From the NCBI GenBank assembly GCA_002897615.1, contig BDTX01000014.1:1-54830 (forward strand): a stretch of 54,830 nt of DNA, read 5' to 3'. Within the stretch, counting starts at the first letter, position 1, and every line of letters starts with the position of its first letter. Below are positions 1 to 7,426 of the stretch, one piece after another. The stretch comes from a bacterium BMS3Bbin14. Its GTDB lineage: Bacteria > Desulfobacterota > Desulfobulbia > Desulfobulbales > Desulfobulbaceae. Position numbers and translations under genes: made by a program. Under the pieces are notes generated by a model. It was not told the origin of the DNA. It searched no databases and saw only the letters and a program-made list of their open reading frames with translations.

Positions 1-26
1 CAGACACCGAGAATCGCAGTCGGCTC

Positions 27-77
27 CAACGCCATGGATAGGTGGAGCGCGAAGCGCGGAATCTATCCATGGCGTTG
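27..77. repeat. Imperfect palindrome (hairpin 1) in third integron cassette
   Basis: The left arm (27-41) and right arm (63-77) are near-perfect reverse complements built on CAACGCCATGGATAG. The loop contains GGAGCGCGAAGCGCGGA. The same GGAGCGCGAAGCG core recurs in the hairpin at 84-136, so the two belong to one family of palindromes. They lie beyond the attC at 133-200, inside the cassette that leaves the window. No ORF was found in 1-132. Function unknown; the form is that of a REP-like palindrome or a folded cassette element. Confidence 0.7.
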
Positions 78-83
78 CTTGAA

Positions 84-136
84 CAGCCCGGCCCGATAGG
101 ATGGAGCGCGAAGCGGTCCATCCTATCGGCTGGGCT
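84..136. repeat. Imperfect palindrome (hairpin 2) in third integron cassette
   Basis: The arms AGCCCGGCCCGATAGGATGG and CCATCCTATCGGCTGGGCT pair with few mismatches around a GAGCGCGAAGCGGT loop. It is the second copy of the palindrome type seen at 27-77 and it directly abuts, by a few bases, the R' end of the attC at 133-200. The stems differ between the two copies but the loop motif is kept, which suggests a repeated structural element rather than chance. Confidence 0.7.
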
Positions 137-200
137 AACCTGCTGCGCCACCTGAACTTGCCGCGCCAGCGCCGCCGACGTTCTCGCAGTCAGGTTAAAC
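133..200 (-). other. attC recombination site following the 461-aa cassette gene
   Basis: Read on the - strand, the site begins with GTTTAAC (194-200, fits the R'' consensus RYYYAAC) and ends with GTTAGCC (133-139, close to R' GTTRRRY). The outer segments AACCTG and CAGGTTA pair. The inner part, GAACGTCGGCGGC...GCAAGTTCAGGTGGC, aligns with the inner part of the attC at 1645-1722. Two related sites, each just downstream of a - strand gene, are what an integron array should show. The R' departs from consensus at one position, so exact limits carry a few bases of doubt. Confidence 0.75.
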
Positions 201-220
201 CCATTGTTAACCATTTAATA

Positions 221-1606
221 TTATTTGCCTTTTTCGATTATCTTTATTATCTGATCCAACAAATCTTTTAAAACGTTGGAGTCAGGTGCACCTTTTTGGG
301 GTGATTCTACTCGCGAAGGAAGCGGATTCTCAAAGATTTGTTTAATCGTATCAATAACAAACTGGCGATGCTCACCGTTTGAGTCGTCAGATTCTTCTTT
401 CAATTTCCGTACAAGGTCAAGATAGGGGGAAAGGGAAAACGAAAGAGATGATTTGAAACCATAAAGTTCTTCATACTCTCGTTCTCTCGCATATTGATGG
501 ATAGAGTAACCGATAAAGAAAATGATAGGGATACTAACTGTGACACGAAGTAAAAAGCCTGGGGTTTTATAAAACGGGATATCGGTGGCAAGAAATTGAA
601 CGTGATTTGCAATCCAGATGATAACAAATATTTGAGCCACAATTGCCGCTGTTGTAAAACCTGCCCACACCCATTTTGATATTTCAATTTTCTTTTTACG
701 TTTTTCAAAAGCACTAAACAAAGAAGCGCCAACAGCTTTCAGCAGGTGATCCTTGGTTTCAGCCTGTAATTCTTTGTTTCTCTCTATTATTTTATTCGTT
801 TCATCTGTATTTATTTTTACTGTTGTTTCTGCGAGTTTTTTAGACTCAGTAATTGCATTTTTGGTTGATTCAACTTCAGCAAAAAATTCTCTTATTTTTG
901 CCTCAATGGCGCCAATGTCGTCACGGAATTTTTGGGATGCGTCCCTATCAGCTTGTGACTGATTTCTGAAGTTAGTTATTTCTGTAGACTTCTGAGATCC
1001 TTCCTCTGATAATACTTTCAATTCATTTAATATTTTTTTAGATTCAGTTTTTGCCGTTTGTATAGAATTTAGAAAATTATTTGCATTTTTTTCATGCTGC
1101 TCTGCCAATTGACTACTTTTCTGTGCTTCTTCACTTGCATGTACTGCTTTTTCTGCTTCTTTAATCAGAGCTGAAAGCCGAAGGGACTGTTGCTCTATTT
1201 CTTGGTCAGATAGGCCTGTAGTCCGTGGAAATGTTTCAGAAATTAATAAAAAAAGTTTTTCAACTGCTTCATCTGTGCCATTTTGAACAGTAACATTTAC
1301 ATGGCCTAGTGAAAGATTCGCACCGACTGTGACTGATAAATTATTGGTATTTGGAAAGACAGCTTTAAAGTTTGCCGATGTGAATCGCTTGTCCGTGAGC
1401 TGTTCAAATTCACTACGAACTTGGCTCAAGTCACCTGTCAACTGTATTGGAAGTGCCCCTCCAGAAAATGTAATTGACGGATTTTGGATCGGGCCAAAGT
1501 CTGAGACTGCTTGCATTTGATCTGCAAATTCCAAAAACCTTTCAGCGGTGAGTATAGTTTCGGATGATAACCATGAAAGCTGACGTTGGTTTACTGGTTT
1601 TTGCAT
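221..1606 (-). CDS. Coiled-coil protein with two membrane segments, second integron cassette
   Basis: A 461-residue protein that I cannot assign to a characterised family. Residues 1-130 look globular. Residues about 135-290 are a long charged, Ala/Glu/Lys/Gln-rich coiled coil. Two membrane segments follow at about 311-334 (KWVWAGFTTAAIVAQIFVII) and 350-371, and a polar tail carries the motif EYEELYGFKSSLSFSL. No signal peptide is seen, so the coiled coil is probably cytoplasmic and anchored by the hairpin of membrane segments. The gene is AT-rich compared with the chromosome to the right and sits alone between two attC sites, so it is its own cassette rather than a fixed third member of the TIR-caspase operon. 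A membrane effector or protease target in defence is an inference from position only. Confidence 0.85.
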   Translation of the reverse strand: MQKPVNQRQLSWLSSETILTAERFLEFADQMQAVSDFGPIQNPSITFSGGALPIQLTGDLSQVRSEFEQLTDKRFTSANFKAVFPNTNNLSVTVGANLSLGHVNVTVQNGTDEAVEKLFLLISETFPRTTGLSDQEIEQQSLRLSALIKEAEKAVHASEEAQKSSQLAEQHEKNANNFLNSIQTAKTESKKILNELKVLSEEGSQKSTEITNFRNQSQADRDASQKFRDDIGAIEAKIREFFAEVESTKNAITESKKLAETTVKINTDETNKIIERNKELQAETKDHLLKAVGASLFSAFEKRKKKIEISKWVWAGFTTAAIVAQIFVIIWIANHVQFLATDIPFYKTPGFLLRVTVSIPIIFFIGYSIHQYAREREYEELYGFKSSLSFSLSPYLDLVRKLKEESDDSNGEHRQFVIDTIKQIFENPLPSRVESPQKGAPDSNVLKDLLDQIIKIIEKGK

Positions 1607-1644
1607 TTCATGTGACTCCTAATTTTATTTCGGTGGTTCGTTTC

Positions 1645-1722
1645 GCATAACCAGCGGGCCACCGAACTTGTCCCGCCAGGCCGCAAACGTTCTTCCCGTC
1701 TGAGTTAATGCGCTGGTTGGGC
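1645..1722 (-). other. attC recombination site of the TIR-caspase cassette
   Basis: On the - strand the site starts with R'' GCCCAAC (1716-1722), 11 bases after the caspase stop, and ends with GTTATGC (1645-1651). The outer arms GCCCAACCAGCG and CGCTGGTTATGC are inverted repeats with two mismatches. The cassette's own R' is the GTTGGGC at its 5' end (3167-3173 on the - strand), and it is complementary to this R'' in all seven positions, as expected for the circular cassette form. The internal segment GAACGTTTGCGGC...ACAAGTTCGGTGGC matches the other attC in the window. Confidence 0.82.
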
Positions 1723-1733
1723 TTTTTTATTTT

Positions 1734-2708
1734 TCAAATCCGTCCTCGCTCAATAAGTCTTCTATAATGTTCACCAAGAACGGTCAACTTACACGCCTTG
1801 CTTTCCATAGCAGCATGCCACATATGAGGGGCATCAACTGGCACTACAAGGTTTACACGATTTAACTTCTGTAAGATCGCAAATTTTCTAGTGTTCTCGG
1901 GATCTGGATCGGGCATTCCATCGCTTCGACCTTTCATTTCAGGCTCAAAGGTAGGATCAAGAGGAACTTCATAACCAGCCGAAGGGAAGAACTCGGCAAT
2001 TCTTCGCAAGTCATCCAATTGAACACTCGGTTGAACTTCGCGCAGCGAAACAAAACTTTTGACATTTGTCTTAAATACAGGTCTTTGCTCCCAAGCACCG
2101 AGTGATTGATCAATATACGCATAGATGCTACCAGGAGTAATATCACCTAATAAGTTTGCCGAAACACCGTTTAGAGCATCAACAAGCAACGTAGTAAACA
2201 CACCTCGCCCATTCTCTTCCGTAGCATATTGATCTTTTGTTGAAGCGGTTAAAATAGTAAGTCCTTCTGAAAGAATAGCATTATCAGTAGAATCAGGAGG
2301 CGTACCAGCGATACCAGAATGGCAGCTATCTAAAATAATAATCTTATTTTTAGCCTTTGATTTATTAGCCAATGCCAGTATTTCAGTAAGAGAAACGCCT
2401 TCATCGCCTCTACTAGAATCACTTGCCAACAGATAACCGCCTGATGACTCAATGTGCCCGTGACCTGCGAAATATAAAAGGGCTATCTCACTATCATCTG
2501 AAAACAATTTTTCTGTATAGTCCTTTACTTGAGCCCTTGTGACAGTATCAGAAGGTCCTGTCCCAGTGAAAAGCTGAACGTCAAAATTTATAGAACCATC
2601 TCCATGGCGCTCAAGTACAGCTTTTACTGCATGAGCATCGTCAACACACCCAAACAAAGGATTTCCGTGTTCGTAGTAGTTGATGCCAACTATCAGTGCT
2701 TTTCTCAT
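1734..2708 (-). CDS. Caspase-like cysteine protease (peptidase C14), probable Thoeris effector
   Basis: A 324-residue protein whose first 225 residues form a caspase/metacaspase fold. The catalytic dyad is visible: His83 in YFAGHGH and Cys129 in ILDSCHSG, with conserved strands before each ([16 protein letters not shown]). The C-terminal 100 residues are not recognised and may sense a signal or bind substrate. The start lies 21 bases after the stop of the TIR gene, and both sit in one integron cassette, so they are co-transcribed. TIR plus caspase is the composition of type IV Thoeris, in which a nucleotide signal made by the TIR enzyme switches on the protease and the infected cell dies. Protease family is certain from the motifs; the defence role is inferred from the pairing. 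Confidence 0.9.
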   Translation of the reverse strand: MRKALIVGINYYEHGNPLFGCVDDAHAVKAVLERHGDGSINFDVQLFTGTGPSDTVTRAQVKDYTEKLFSDDSEIALLYFAGHGHIESSGGYLLASDSSRGDEGVSLTEILALANKSKAKNKIIILDSCHSGIAGTPPDSTDNAILSEGLTILTASTKDQYATEENGRGVFTTLLVDALNGVSANLLGDITPGSIYAYIDQSLGAWEQRPVFKTNVKSFVSLREVQPSVQLDDLRRIAEFFPSAGYEVPLDPTFEPEMKGRSDGMPDPDPENTRKFAILQKLNRVNLVVPVDAPHMWHAAMESKACKLTVLGEHYRRLIERGRI

Positions 2709-2729
2709 TCTTGTATTCTCCCATCACCA

Positions 2730-3143
2730 CTAGCAAACGGCTCTTATTGCCTTTATTATTGAATCCGTATTCCATTTGGCAATCTCGTCTGCGGCATCTT
2801 GCACAACGCTCGAAATTTGCTTTGCCCCCCAAGGGCATACAGCAACAATTGGTTTGTCAAAATCTTCTTTGGCAATCTTAATTTCTTTATTAATCCACTT
2901 GCTATATGTAGCATACTTACCCGCCATTATGACTACTACATGTGTGAGAGCAACTTTGTTCTTAATTGCTTCATAAAGTTGAGTTGCATTATCGGCATCA
3001 TGGATAGGATCATTCTTGGGAACAGAGTAATTCTTATACGTAAAGTTAGGAGTCTCATCCATCATTTCAACTAATTTTTCATAAGCATCACCATAAGCCC
3101 ATGAGTGACTGATAAAGATGTTTCTGGTTTTAAGTAATGGCAT
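2730..3143 (-). CDS. TIR-like protein of the ThsB/DUF1863 family, probable Thoeris sensor
   Basis: A single-domain 137-residue protein that matches the MTH538/DUF1863 TIR-like family used by Thoeris ThsB. Visible landmarks are the first strand NIFISHSW (8-15), the loop KNYSVPKNDP (37-46), VVVIMAGKYATYSKWI (69-84) and IVAVCPWG (99-106). Glu87 in WINKEIKIA occupies the place of the catalytic glutamate of NAD-consuming TIR enzymes. The predicted role is to sense phage infection and make an NAD-derived signal. It is the first gene of the first cassette: its start lies 24 bases inside the core site and has a good AAAGGAG ribosome site. The caspase gene follows directly and is the likely receiver of the signal. 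Biochemistry is inferred. Confidence 0.9.
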   Translation of the reverse strand: MPLLKTRNIFISHSWAYGDAYEKLVEMMDETPNFTYKNYSVPKNDPIHDADNATQLYEAIKNKVALTHVVVIMAGKYATYSKWINKEIKIAKEDFDKPIVAVCPWGAKQISSVVQDAADEIAKWNTDSIIKAIRAVC

Positions 3144-3166
3144 GTTTATCTCCTTTGTTTTTTTGA

Positions 3167-3173
3167 GCCCAAC
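3167..3173 (-). other. Integron core site (attI/first-cassette junction)
   Basis: The - strand heptamer GTTGGGC fits the GTTRRRY core consensus and lies 24 bases upstream of the TIR start codon. It is exactly complementary to the R'' (GCCCAAC) of the attC that closes the same cassette. The 135 bases to its right (3174-3308), up to the integrase remnant, are AT-rich and would hold attI and the array promoter; I could not define integrase-binding repeats there. Confidence 0.65.
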
Positions 3174-3308
3174 AAGTTATTATATAGTTTCCTGATATCT
3201 ACTTAAAATCAAAAAAAATTGACTGCGTATTTTTTTGCCAGGCTATGTTATTTCTAACCGGATATTATTCCAACAGGGTTGATAACAAAAAAACAGGATA
3301 ACACCGCA

Positions 3309-3805
3309 ATGATCCAAGTCCCTGCCAATCTTATCAACCGGCACCCTGCCTTTATTGAACAAAGAGGTGTGGAGGCGGGGCAGCATTGATATCATGTTAA
3401 GCGGCTGCGTTATTATCTTGGCTTTTGCAATAAATACAAGTCGATACAGACGGAAAAAGAGAGACTTTCCGCCTTTGCGGGAAAACTTAAAGAAAAAAAA
3501 CAGGCTGAAAACTTTAGAAAGCAGGCATATCATTTCATCTCTCTTTTTTATGAACTGGAAAATTGTTCCGGTAAAAAAACCCGCACAGCACATCCCGTGG
3601 CAGTACCACTGCATTGGGACGCGCTCCATTAGAGACTTCTTATCTTTGTACTCCGCAAGGGACGACTAATCAAGCAAATCGTGCCGGCAGAACTACAATT
3701 GCACATATCGTTGAGCTGCTTCCCCGAACACTTATGGAAAAATTAAAGGCCCAGCCGGAACGAGTTATAGAGCTGCACGAGCAGGACTGCCAGGCGAGGG
3801 GCCGG
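3309..3805 (+). pseudogene. Decayed integron integrase (IntI-type tyrosine recombinase)
   Basis: The frame from ATG 3309 reads as an IntI N-terminal domain: VPANLINRHPAFIEQRGVE, then VKRLRYYLGFCNKYKS, LSAFAGKLKEKKQ and QAYHFISLFYEL, which match the SAM-like domain of Desulfobacterota integron integrases. It is broken by an in-frame TGA at 3387 and ends at TAG 3630. A second piece in another frame (about 3690-3802) reads LLPRTLMEKLKAQ and RVIELHEQD, which matches the IntI catalytic region just before the IntI-specific patch. The section carrying the first catalytic Arg and everything after the patch, including the catalytic Tyr, are gone. The + orientation, diverging from the - strand cassettes, is the standard integron layout. 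Nothing was recognised in 3806-4041. Confidence 0.75.
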
Positions 3806-4041
3806 AGCCGTGAATCAGCCGGCGGCGCGGCGCGGCAGGGCCTTGGGAATCAGGTCATCCGGAGTTATGACTTGATGAGAATTGCTTGCATAAATGTATA
3901 TATATAGTGTATCACAGGGGGCACACCGGCGGAGCGCAGGGCTTAGTTTCCCGGCCCTGTTTCCGGATCGGGGCCGGTGAAAAACGGACCTGGTCCCGCC
4001 ACTTGACCAAACTTGAGAATCACTGAGACTATGAGGATCCC

Positions 4042-5139
4042 ATGGGATTTCGTTGTGGAATCGTCGGGCTGCCCAATGTGGGCAAATCCACTATATTTAA
4101 TGCCTTGACCGCTGCGGCCATTGCCGCGGAAAATTATCCCTTCTGCACCATTGAACCCAACGTGGGGGTAGTTCCTGTTCCCGATGAACGGCTTGATAAA
4201 CTTGCCGATCTCGTCAAGACCAGGAACAAGGTGGCCACCCAGATGGAGTTTGTGGACATTGCCGGGCTGGTCAAGGGCGCCAGCCAGGGAGAGGGACTAG
4301 GCAACCAGTTCCTCGGCCATATCCGCCAGGTCGATGCCCTCGTCCACGTGGTGCGCTGCTTTGAGGATGACAATATCATCCATGTGGACGGCTCCATTGA
4401 TCCCCTGCGCGACCGCGAGATCATCTCCATGGAGTTGGGCCTGGCTGACCTGGAGACGGTGGAAAGATGGCTGCGGAAAACACGCAGCCAAGCCAAATCA
4501 GGGGACCGGCAACTAATTGCCCAGGCCGCCTTTCTGGAGCAGCTCCGGGACATTCTGGACCAGGGCCGGCCGGCCCGCCTGGCGGAACCGGCTGATGATA
4601 CGCAGAAAAGCCTGCTGCGCGACCTCTGCCTGCTGACCGACAAGCCGGTGCTCTATGTCGCCAATGTAAGCGAAGACGACCTGGCAAGCGGCAACCCCTT
4701 TGTCGAGCGGCTCCGGGAGGCGGCGGCCGGCGAAGGCTCTTCGGTGGTGGTCATCGGCGGCAGTATCGAGCAGGAACTCAGCCTGCTGGAGACCGATGAG
4801 CAGGCCGAGTTCCTGGCCGATATGGGCATGGCCGAACCGGGCCTGCACCGGCTGATCCGGGCCGGCTACGACCTGCTGGACCTGATCACCTTTTTCACGG
4901 TTGGCGAGAAGGAGACCAAGGCCTGGACCATCAAGCGCGGCACCACGGCTCCCGGCGCGGCCGGCAAGATCCATTCCGACTTTGAACGCGGTTTTATCCG
5001 GGCCGAAGTCATTGCCTACGACGATTACATCCGCTGCGGCAGCGAACCAGCGGCCCGCGACCGCGGGCTGATGCGCTCCGAGGGGAAGGAATACGTGGTC
5101 CGGGACGGGGACTGCATTTTGTTTCGTTTCAATGTCTGA
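4042..5139 (+). CDS. ychF: YchF/EngD P-loop ATPase
   Basis: A 365-residue protein of the conserved Obg-related YchF family, which binds ATP rather than GTP and associates with ribosomes. The N-terminus has the P-loop GLPNVGKST (residues 8-16), a switch/G3 region DIAGLVKGASQGEGLGNQFL, and NVSE in place of the G4 motif NKxD, which explains the ATP preference in the family. A coiled-coil insert lies around residues 130-185 and a C-terminal TGS domain ends in DGDCILFRFNV, as usual. Length is normal. It is followed after 12 bases by the HD-domain gene, so the two are probably co-transcribed. Confidence 0.97.
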   Translation: MGFRCGIVGLPNVGKSTIFNALTAAAIAAENYPFCTIEPNVGVVPVPDERLDKLADLVKTRNKVATQMEFVDIAGLVKGASQGEGLGNQFLGHIRQVDALVHVVRCFEDDNIIHVDGSIDPLRDREIISMELGLADLETVERWLRKTRSQAKSGDRQLIAQAAFLEQLRDILDQGRPARLAEPADDTQKSLLRDLCLLTDKPVLYVANVSEDDLASGNPFVERLREAAAGEGSSVVVIGGSIEQELSLLETDEQAEFLADMGMAEPGLHRLIRAGYDLLDLITFFTVGEKETKAWTIKRGTTAPGAAGKIHSDFERGFIRAEVIAYDDYIRCGSEPAARDRGLMRSEGKEYVVRDGDCILFRFNV

Positions 5140-5151
5140 ACCAGAGGACCA

Positions 5152-6240
5152 ATGCCTGAATCCAACACCCGGAAAACTGTTTTTGTTGCCGACCTGAGCG
5201 AGGGGCGGCAGGTCAACGACCTGTTTCTCGTCAGCAGAAAAACCCTGGCCGAGACCAAGGCGGGCAAGCCCTACCTGGCGCTCACCCTCATGGACAGGAG
5301 CGGCGAGATCGAGGCCCGGCTGTGGGACAATGCCGAGCGCTTTGACGACCAGGCCGCGGTCGGCAATATTATCTCCGTCCAGGGGACCGCCAAGTCGTTT
5401 CGGGATCAACTGCAACTGACCATTAACTCCCTGCACCGCGTCGACGCAGGTTCGGTGCCGCCGACCGACTTCATGCCGGCCAGCAAATATGACGTCTCTG
5501 AAATGCGGGCCGAACTGCTGCAGCTGATCGACGGGATCACCGATGCCGAGTTGCAGGCGCTGTTACAGGCCGTTTTTCAGGGGCCGCTGCTGGAACAGTT
5601 TGTCACGGCGCCGGCCGCCAAAAGGATGCATCACGCCTACCTGGGCGGCCTCATCGAGCACACCCTGAGCGTCACCGGCCTGGCCGCCAAAATCGCGGAT
5701 CATTACCCGGAACTGGACCGGGACCTGCTGCTGACCGGGGCGCTGCTGCACGATATCGGCAAAATCCGCGAGTTCAGCTACAAGACCGTGCCCTTCGAAT
5801 ACACCAGTCCGGGCCGGCTCATCGGCCACCTGGTGATCGGCAGCGAAATGGTCCGGCAGGAGGCGGCGGCAGTCCCGAACCTGGCACCGGAACGCCTGGA
5901 CCAGCTTACCCACCTGATCCTCAGCCATCACGGCCGGCACGAATTCGGTTCGCCCTGCCTGCCCATGACCATGGAGGCCATCCTGCTCCATCACCTGGAC
6001 AACATGGACGCCAAGATGAACTACATCGGCAGGCTCAGCGAACAGGTCGAAGAAGACGAATACCAGTGGAGCGACTATCAGCCGCTCATGGAGCGGTTTC
6101 TGCTGTTAAGAGGGCAGGACGAAAAAAAAACCGGGACGACGGCCGCGAAATATGCCGCACCTCCGCCGCAACAGGCCCGGGGAAACACGCATAAACAGGG
6201 CAGGCCCGCCGAGCCGTCACCTCAACGTACCTTGTTCTGA
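5152..6240 (+). CDS. OB-fold + HD-domain 3'-5' exoribonuclease, YhaM-like
   Basis: A 362-residue protein with an N-terminal OB nucleic-acid-binding domain (about residues 8-100, YLALTLMDRSGEIEARLWDN) and a central HD phosphohydrolase domain. The metal ligands are visible in HHAYLGGLIEHT, LLTGALLHDIGKI, and the later HLILSHHG and LLHHLDNMDAK. This order is that of the YhaM family of 3'-5' exoribonucleases/DNases. The last 40 residues are low-complexity and basic. Its stop overlaps the start of holB by one base, so translation is coupled. Confidence 0.92.
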   Translation: MPESNTRKTVFVADLSEGRQVNDLFLVSRKTLAETKAGKPYLALTLMDRSGEIEARLWDNAERFDDQAAVGNIISVQGTAKSFRDQLQLTINSLHRVDAGSVPPTDFMPASKYDVSEMRAELLQLIDGITDAELQALLQAVFQGPLLEQFVTAPAAKRMHHAYLGGLIEHTLSVTGLAAKIADHYPELDRDLLLTGALLHDIGKIREFSYKTVPFEYTSPGRLIGHLVIGSEMVRQEAAAVPNLAPERLDQLTHLILSHHGRHEFGSPCLPMTMEAILLHHLDNMDAKMNYIGRLSEQVEEDEYQWSDYQPLMERFLLLRGQDEKKTGTTAAKYAAPPPQQARGNTHKQGRPAEPSPQRTLF

Positions 6241-7244
6241 TGTCGGCCTTTTCCGGGATCCAGGGCCAGCCCAAGGCCGTCAAACTTCTGAGCCGGGCGC
6301 TTTCGACCGGCCGCCTGGCCCATGCCTACCTGTTTACCGGACCGGAGGGCGTGGGCAAGGCCACGACCGCCCGGGCCGTGGCCGCCTTTCTCTTCTGCGA
6401 GGCGGAACGAAAAACGGCGCCCTGCGGACACTGCGCGGGCTGCCTCCAGTTTGCCTCGGACAATCATCCGGACTTCCTGCTCATCCGGCCCCAGGGAGCC
6501 ACGATCAAAATCGACCAGATCAGGGCGCTGAAAAAAGCCCTGGCCTTCCCGCCCCTGGAGGCTGAACGGCGGGTGATCCTGGTGGAAGACGTGCATACCA
6601 TGCGCCGGGAGACCGGCAACAGCCTGCTCAAGATGCTGGAGGAACCGCCGCCGGACAACCTGCTCATTCTCATTGCCTCGGCGTCCGAACCGATGCTGCC
6701 GACCATTCTTTCCCGCTGCCAGGTTATTCCCTTCTTCCCCCTGCCGGTCGGCCTGGCCGCGGACATCCTGCTGCGGCTCGACCCGCACCTGCAACGCGAC
6801 GAGGCCCTGGACCTGGCCGGCCTGACCGATGGCTGTCCCGGCCGCGCCCGGTCTCTTGACACGGATGGCGTGCCGGCGATGCGAAACGAAATCCTTGAGG
6901 CGCTGCTGGCCCCGGCCGCCGGTGAAGCCGAAGCAATGGAAAACGCCCTTGCCCTTGCCGCCAGGGCGGCTGAACTTAAAGACGGTCTTCCCTCCCTGCT
7001 CGACCTGCTGCGCATTTTCTTCCAGGAGGTCATGGTCGCCTCTCTTACCGGTTCCCGGCCGAAGGGAGAAGCCTGTACGGCGGCCGGGCACATTGACCGG
7101 GCAAGAGAACGCTGGAATTTAACACAACTTTCTGATAGTATAAAAAGTATTGATTACGCAGAAAAGGCGCTTGGCAGAAACTGCAACCGTGCTCTGGTCT
7201 GCGAAGTCCTTTTTCTAAACCTGTTCGCTGCGGATGCCGGCTGA
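6240..7244 (+). CDS. holB: DNA polymerase III delta' subunit
   Basis: A 334-residue clamp-loader subunit. It shows the AAA+ P-loop GPEGVGKAT at about residues 35-43, the zinc module CEAERKTAPCGHCAGC, the DEAD-like VEDVHTM at the Walker B place, the SRC motif (ILSRCQVIPF) and the family-specific NSLLKMLEEPPPDNLLIL. In the holoenzyme it helps load the sliding clamp. The start overlaps the preceding stop (TGATG). The C-terminal third is divergent, as is usual for HolB. Confidence 0.95.
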   Translation: MSAFSGIQGQPKAVKLLSRALSTGRLAHAYLFTGPEGVGKATTARAVAAFLFCEAERKTAPCGHCAGCLQFASDNHPDFLLIRPQGATIKIDQIRALKKALAFPPLEAERRVILVEDVHTMRRETGNSLLKMLEEPPPDNLLILIASASEPMLPTILSRCQVIPFFPLPVGLAADILLRLDPHLQRDEALDLAGLTDGCPGRARSLDTDGVPAMRNEILEALLAPAAGEAEAMENALALAARAAELKDGLPSLLDLLRIFFQEVMVASLTGSRPKGEACTAAGHIDRARERWNLTQLSDSIKSIDYAEKALGRNCNRALVCEVLFLNLFAADAG

Positions 7245-7277
7245 TGGCTACTACCCGGCCGCACTCTCAAATCATTA

Positions 7278-7387
7278 TGTAAGCGGTCAGGGGCACCGCA
7301 TCTTTGCACGATCGCGATCGCCCGCATAGAGGGACTATAGCGAACGATCACGCTGGCACAAATATGCGGCACCCCTGACCACTTACA
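7278..7387. repeat. Long imperfect palindrome between holB and the PSP1 gene
   Basis: The outer arms, about 30 bases each (GTAAGCGGTCAGGGGCACCG on the left, its near reverse complement ending CACTTACAG on the right), pair with few mismatches. The interior also pairs: CACGATCGCGATCGCCCGCATAG against CTATAGCGAACGATCACG. Together the 110 bases can fold into one cruciform-like hairpin. It contains the octamer GCGATCGC. It is not one of the dispersed MITE copies described elsewhere in the window and occurs once here. It may be a miniature mobile palindrome or a strong transcription barrier. Confidence 0.75.
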
Positions 7388-7426
7388 GCGATTGAGTACA
7401 TATCCTGTGATGAGTTATACATTATT

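Noticed and set aside
3243..3669. ORFs of 128 codons (- strand) and 104 codons (+ strand) right of the TIR gene
   Set aside because: They overlap the integrase relic, which explains the coding-like composition; neither has family-like sequence or a ribosome site.
4513..5436. 307-codon - strand ORF over ychF and the HD gene
   Set aside because: Antisense shadow of GC-rich coding sequence; composition (Gly/Gln/Val/Asp/His rich) is typical of reverse-frame artefacts.
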